Assembly (NCBI RefSeq): GCF_029255125.1
Contig: NZ_JAPUVR010000140.1
Location: forward strand, 1 to 64,000
From: Accumulibacter sp.
Lineage (GTDB): Bacteria; Pseudomonadota; Gammaproteobacteria; Burkholderiales; Rhodocyclaceae
Direction of reading: 5' to 3'
Length of the DNA stretch: 64,000 nucleotides
Shown here: positions 62,168 through 64,000 of the stretch, in pieces
Layout of the letters: each line of letters opens with the position of its first letter
How positions within the stretch are numbered: position 1 is the first letter of the stretch
Made by a program: the position numbers and the translations under genes
Notes under the pieces: model-generated
The model's input: the letters and a program-made list of their open reading frames with translations, nothing else
Told to the model about the DNA's origin: nothing
The model's database searches: none

Positions 62168-62935
62168 TCACCACGTCTTCCAAGGCGCGGCGCCCGACGC
62201 CCAGAGCGCTTCCAGGGCGTTGCGCTCGCGCAGCGTGTCCATTCCCTGCCAGAAACCGCGATGGCGCCAGACGGCAAGCTGGCCATTGGCCGCCAGGCGT
62301 TCGAGCGGTGCGCCTTCCCACATGCACGCATCGCCGTCGATCAGGTCGATGACGCTGGGGGCGAGAACGAAGAAGCCGCCGTTGATCCAGCCGTCGCCGT
62401 CGGCCTTTTCGCGAAAGGCGGTGACCCGTTCACCGCTCACGGCGAGCGCGCCGAAACGGCCGGGCGGGGCGACCGCGGTGACGGTTGCCGCAACGCCTTG
62501 TCGGCGATGGAAGTCGATCGCGCCGGTGAGGTCGACGTTGCCGACGCCGTCGCCGTAGGTGAAGCAGAAGGCTTCCTCGTGCTCGACGTGCGCCCGCACG
62601 CGGCGCAGGCGGCCGCCGGTCTGCGTCGCTTCGCCGGTGTCGACCAGCGTTACCCGCCAGGGCTCGGCGTACTGCTGGTGCACCTGCATGCGGTTGTTCG
62701 CCAGGTCGAAGGTGACATCGGACAGGTGCAGAAAGTAGTTGGCGAAGTATTCCTTGATCAGGTAGCCGCGGTAACCGAGGCAGACGACGAAGTCGTTGAT
62801 CCCGTGGCTGGAGTAGATCTTCATGATGTGCCAGAGGATGGGCTTGCCGCCGATCTCGATCATCGGTTTCGGGCGCACGCCAGTCTCCTCGGCGAGCCGC
62901 GTGCCGGCACCGCCGGCGAGGATCACCGCCTTCAT
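62168..62935 (-). CDS. rfbF: Glucose-1-phosphate cytidylyltransferase
   Basis: Makes CDP-glucose from CTP and glucose-1-phosphate, the entry to 3,6-dideoxyhexoses. The 255-residue protein has the nucleotidyltransferase signature [20 protein letters not shown], the RfbF-specific [22 protein letters not shown], and [11 protein letters not shown]. It is upstream of the TPP enzyme. The later steps (CDP-glucose 4,6-dehydratase and others) are not in the window. Confidence 0.93.
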   Translation of the reverse strand: MKAVILAGGAGTRLAEETGVRPKPMIEIGGKPILWHIMKIYSSHGINDFVVCLGYRGYLIKEYFANYFLHLSDVTFDLANNRMQVHQQYAEPWRVTLVDTGEATQTGGRLRRVRAHVEHEEAFCFTYGDGVGNVDLTGAIDFHRRQGVAATVTAVAPPGRFGALAVSGERVTAFREKADGDGWINGGFFVLAPSVIDLIDGDACMWEGAPLERLAANGQLAVWRHRGFWQGMDTLRERNALEALWASGAAPWKTW

Positions 62936-62975
62936 TGCCGATTGGCTTCCATCGCTCTGTATCTTGCCCAGCGGG

Positions 62976-64000
62976 CTAGCGCCGTCCGCCGCCGAGCAGG
63001 CCGAGCAGGCCTTCGGCCAGGCGCTGGACGGTCTGCGCATCGGGCACCGGCAGCCTCAGGTAGCGCTCACCGGTTTGCGGGTCGCGGCGCACCCATGCCG
63101 ATTCGCGCTCGCTCTGTGCCGCCGCAGCCAGTTCACCGAGCAACTGGATGCCGGCGCCGAGCAGCGGCGCCCAGGGATCGGCAGTGGTGTGCGACCCGCC
63201 GGGCTGAGCGCGGTCGATCGCCGCGCCGCCGTCGTCGGGCTGATGTACGGCAACGGGGGCGTTCGTGGCGGCTTCGGTTGCTGGCTCGGCCGCCGTCTCC
63301 GGGTGGCTGTCTGGCGTTGCGGGCATTTCCGTCGGCAGCTCGGCGGGCGCTGCTGCGCTATCCGTCGCCGCGACGCGCTCGCTGGCGGCCTCGGCCTCGC
63401 CGTCGGTCGCAGACAGCGCATCAAGCGCTTCCGCATCATCGCCCTCGGCGTCGATCGTTTGCTGCGACATCGCCCCGGAGACCTGCTCGACGGTCTCCAT
63501 GAACTTCGACAGGCGCGAGCCGTGTAGCGTGATTTCGCTTGCGCCGTCGTCGAAGACGCCCGAAAACAGCGATTTCTTGAAAGCGAGAACGGAAAGCATG
63601 CTTTCCTCGATGGTGCCGCGCGCGACCAGGTTGATCACTTGCACGCCGCGCGTCTGGCCGAGACGGTGCACGCGCCCGATGCGCTGTTCGAGCACCGCGG
63701 GATTCCACGGCAGGTCCATGTTGACGACGACCGCGGCGGCATGTTGCAGGTTGAGCCCGACTCCGCCGGCGTCGGTACTCAGAAAGACCCGGCAATCGGC
63801 ATCGTTGTTGAAACGGTCTACCAGTTCGCCGCGTTTTTCGCTGGGCACCCCGCCGTGAAAAAAGACGTGCTGCCAGTCGCGTTCGAGCAGTCGACGGACA
63901 ATCAGCTCGTGCGTCCGCTGCCATTGGCTGAAAACGACGACTTTGGCCGACGGCTCGCTCAGAATGTCGTCCAGCAAAGTCATCAGCTCGTCCGCCTTGA
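62976..64000 (-). CDS. SNF2-type helicase, partial (right edge)
   Basis: C-terminal part of a DEAD/SNF2 helicase continuing beyond base 64000; the frame is open to the edge ([13 protein letters not shown]). It has helicase motifs [31 protein letters not shown] and [22 protein letters not shown] long acidic Ala/Glu/Pro-rich linker follows (about 120 residues), then a short C-terminal segment ending in [14 protein letters not shown]. The gene is separate from the other SNF2 gene at 45581-48592 and has a different C-terminal tail. It ends 40 bases before rfbF on the same strand. Confidence 0.9.
   Translation of the reverse strand, partial: KADELMTLLDDILSEPSAKVVVFSQWQRTHELIVRRLLERDWQHVFFHGGVPSEKRGELVDRFNNDADCRVFLSTDAGGVGLNLQHAAAVVVNMDLPWNPAVLEQRIGRVHRLGQTRGVQVINLVARGTIEESMLSVLAFKKSLFSGVFDDGASEITLHGSRLSKFMETVEQVSGAMSQQTIDAEGDDAEALDALSATDGEAEAASERVAATDSAAAPAELPTEMPATPDSHPETAAEPATEAATNAPVAVHQPDDGGAAIDRAQPGGSHTTADPWAPLLGAGIQLLGELAAAAQSERESAWVRRDPQTGERYLRLPVPDAQTVQRLAEGLLGLLGGGRR

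Overview
The window looks like chromosomal DNA of a G+C-rich betaproteobacterium, most likely Rhodocyclales-like. The sequence evidence is: a circularly permuted, two-piece tmRNA gene with the tag ANDERFALAA; a contiguous mdh-gntR-sdhCDAB-sdhE-gltA-sucAB-lpd TCA-cycle block; a holB-pilZ-tatD neighbourhood; and paired PhoU-like (DUF47) genes around a Pit phosphate transporter. A Candidatus Accumulibacter or Dechloromonas type of organism would fit, but that placement is inference. No CRISPR array, rRNA, tRNA or intact insertion sequence was seen.

Layout. 0-1.2 kb: a glycosyltransferase whose 3' end is replaced by A+T-richer DNA. 1.4-8.9 kb: housekeeping genes (tadA, an L,D-transpeptidase, an NRDE protein, ygfZ, then mltG-tmk-holB-pilZ-tatD-ankyrin, largely overlapping). 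8.9-14.1 kb: a DnaQ/GIY-YIG fusion, a hydrolase, a nitronate-monooxygenase-like protein with a cysteine cluster, rlmJ and a MazG-like protein. 14.2-27 kb: the TCA block, with a GntR regulator and a strong palindrome between mdh and the sdh operon. 27-31.4 kb: a large LuxR-type ATPase regulator, then a ParA-type ATPase with a probable ribbon-helix-helix partner behind a promoter that carries a palindrome. 31.5-34 kb: DUF47-pit-DUF47. 34.1-36.2 kb: an overlapping P-loop protein and metallophosphatase pair. 36.2-36.6 kb: the permuted ssrA. 36.6-42 kb: a hypothetical gene, an APH-like/P-loop kinase fusion, a TrkA-domain channel-like protein with a diverged filter, and an LEA-like lipoprotein. 42.1-49.4 kb: two c-di-GMP enzymes, a SNF2 helicase, a YajQ-family protein and a small membrane protein. 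49.4-52.8 kb: argD-argF-argG. 53-57.8 kb: a patatin-like protein and a phosphoethanolamine transferase divergent from an OmpR/PmrAB-type two-component system. 57.9-60 kb: pgk and tpiA. 60.4-64 kb: a TPP enzyme with CDP-glucose synthase (rfbF), and a second SNF2-type helicase running off the right edge.

Mechanistic themes are central oxidative metabolism under GntR control, phosphate uptake with two PhoU-like regulators, c-di-GMP signalling and outer-surface modification. The least conventional loci are the permuted tmRNA with a 4-nt spacer, the ParA/RHH cassette, the P-loop/phosphatase pair and the rfbF/TPP-enzyme pair.
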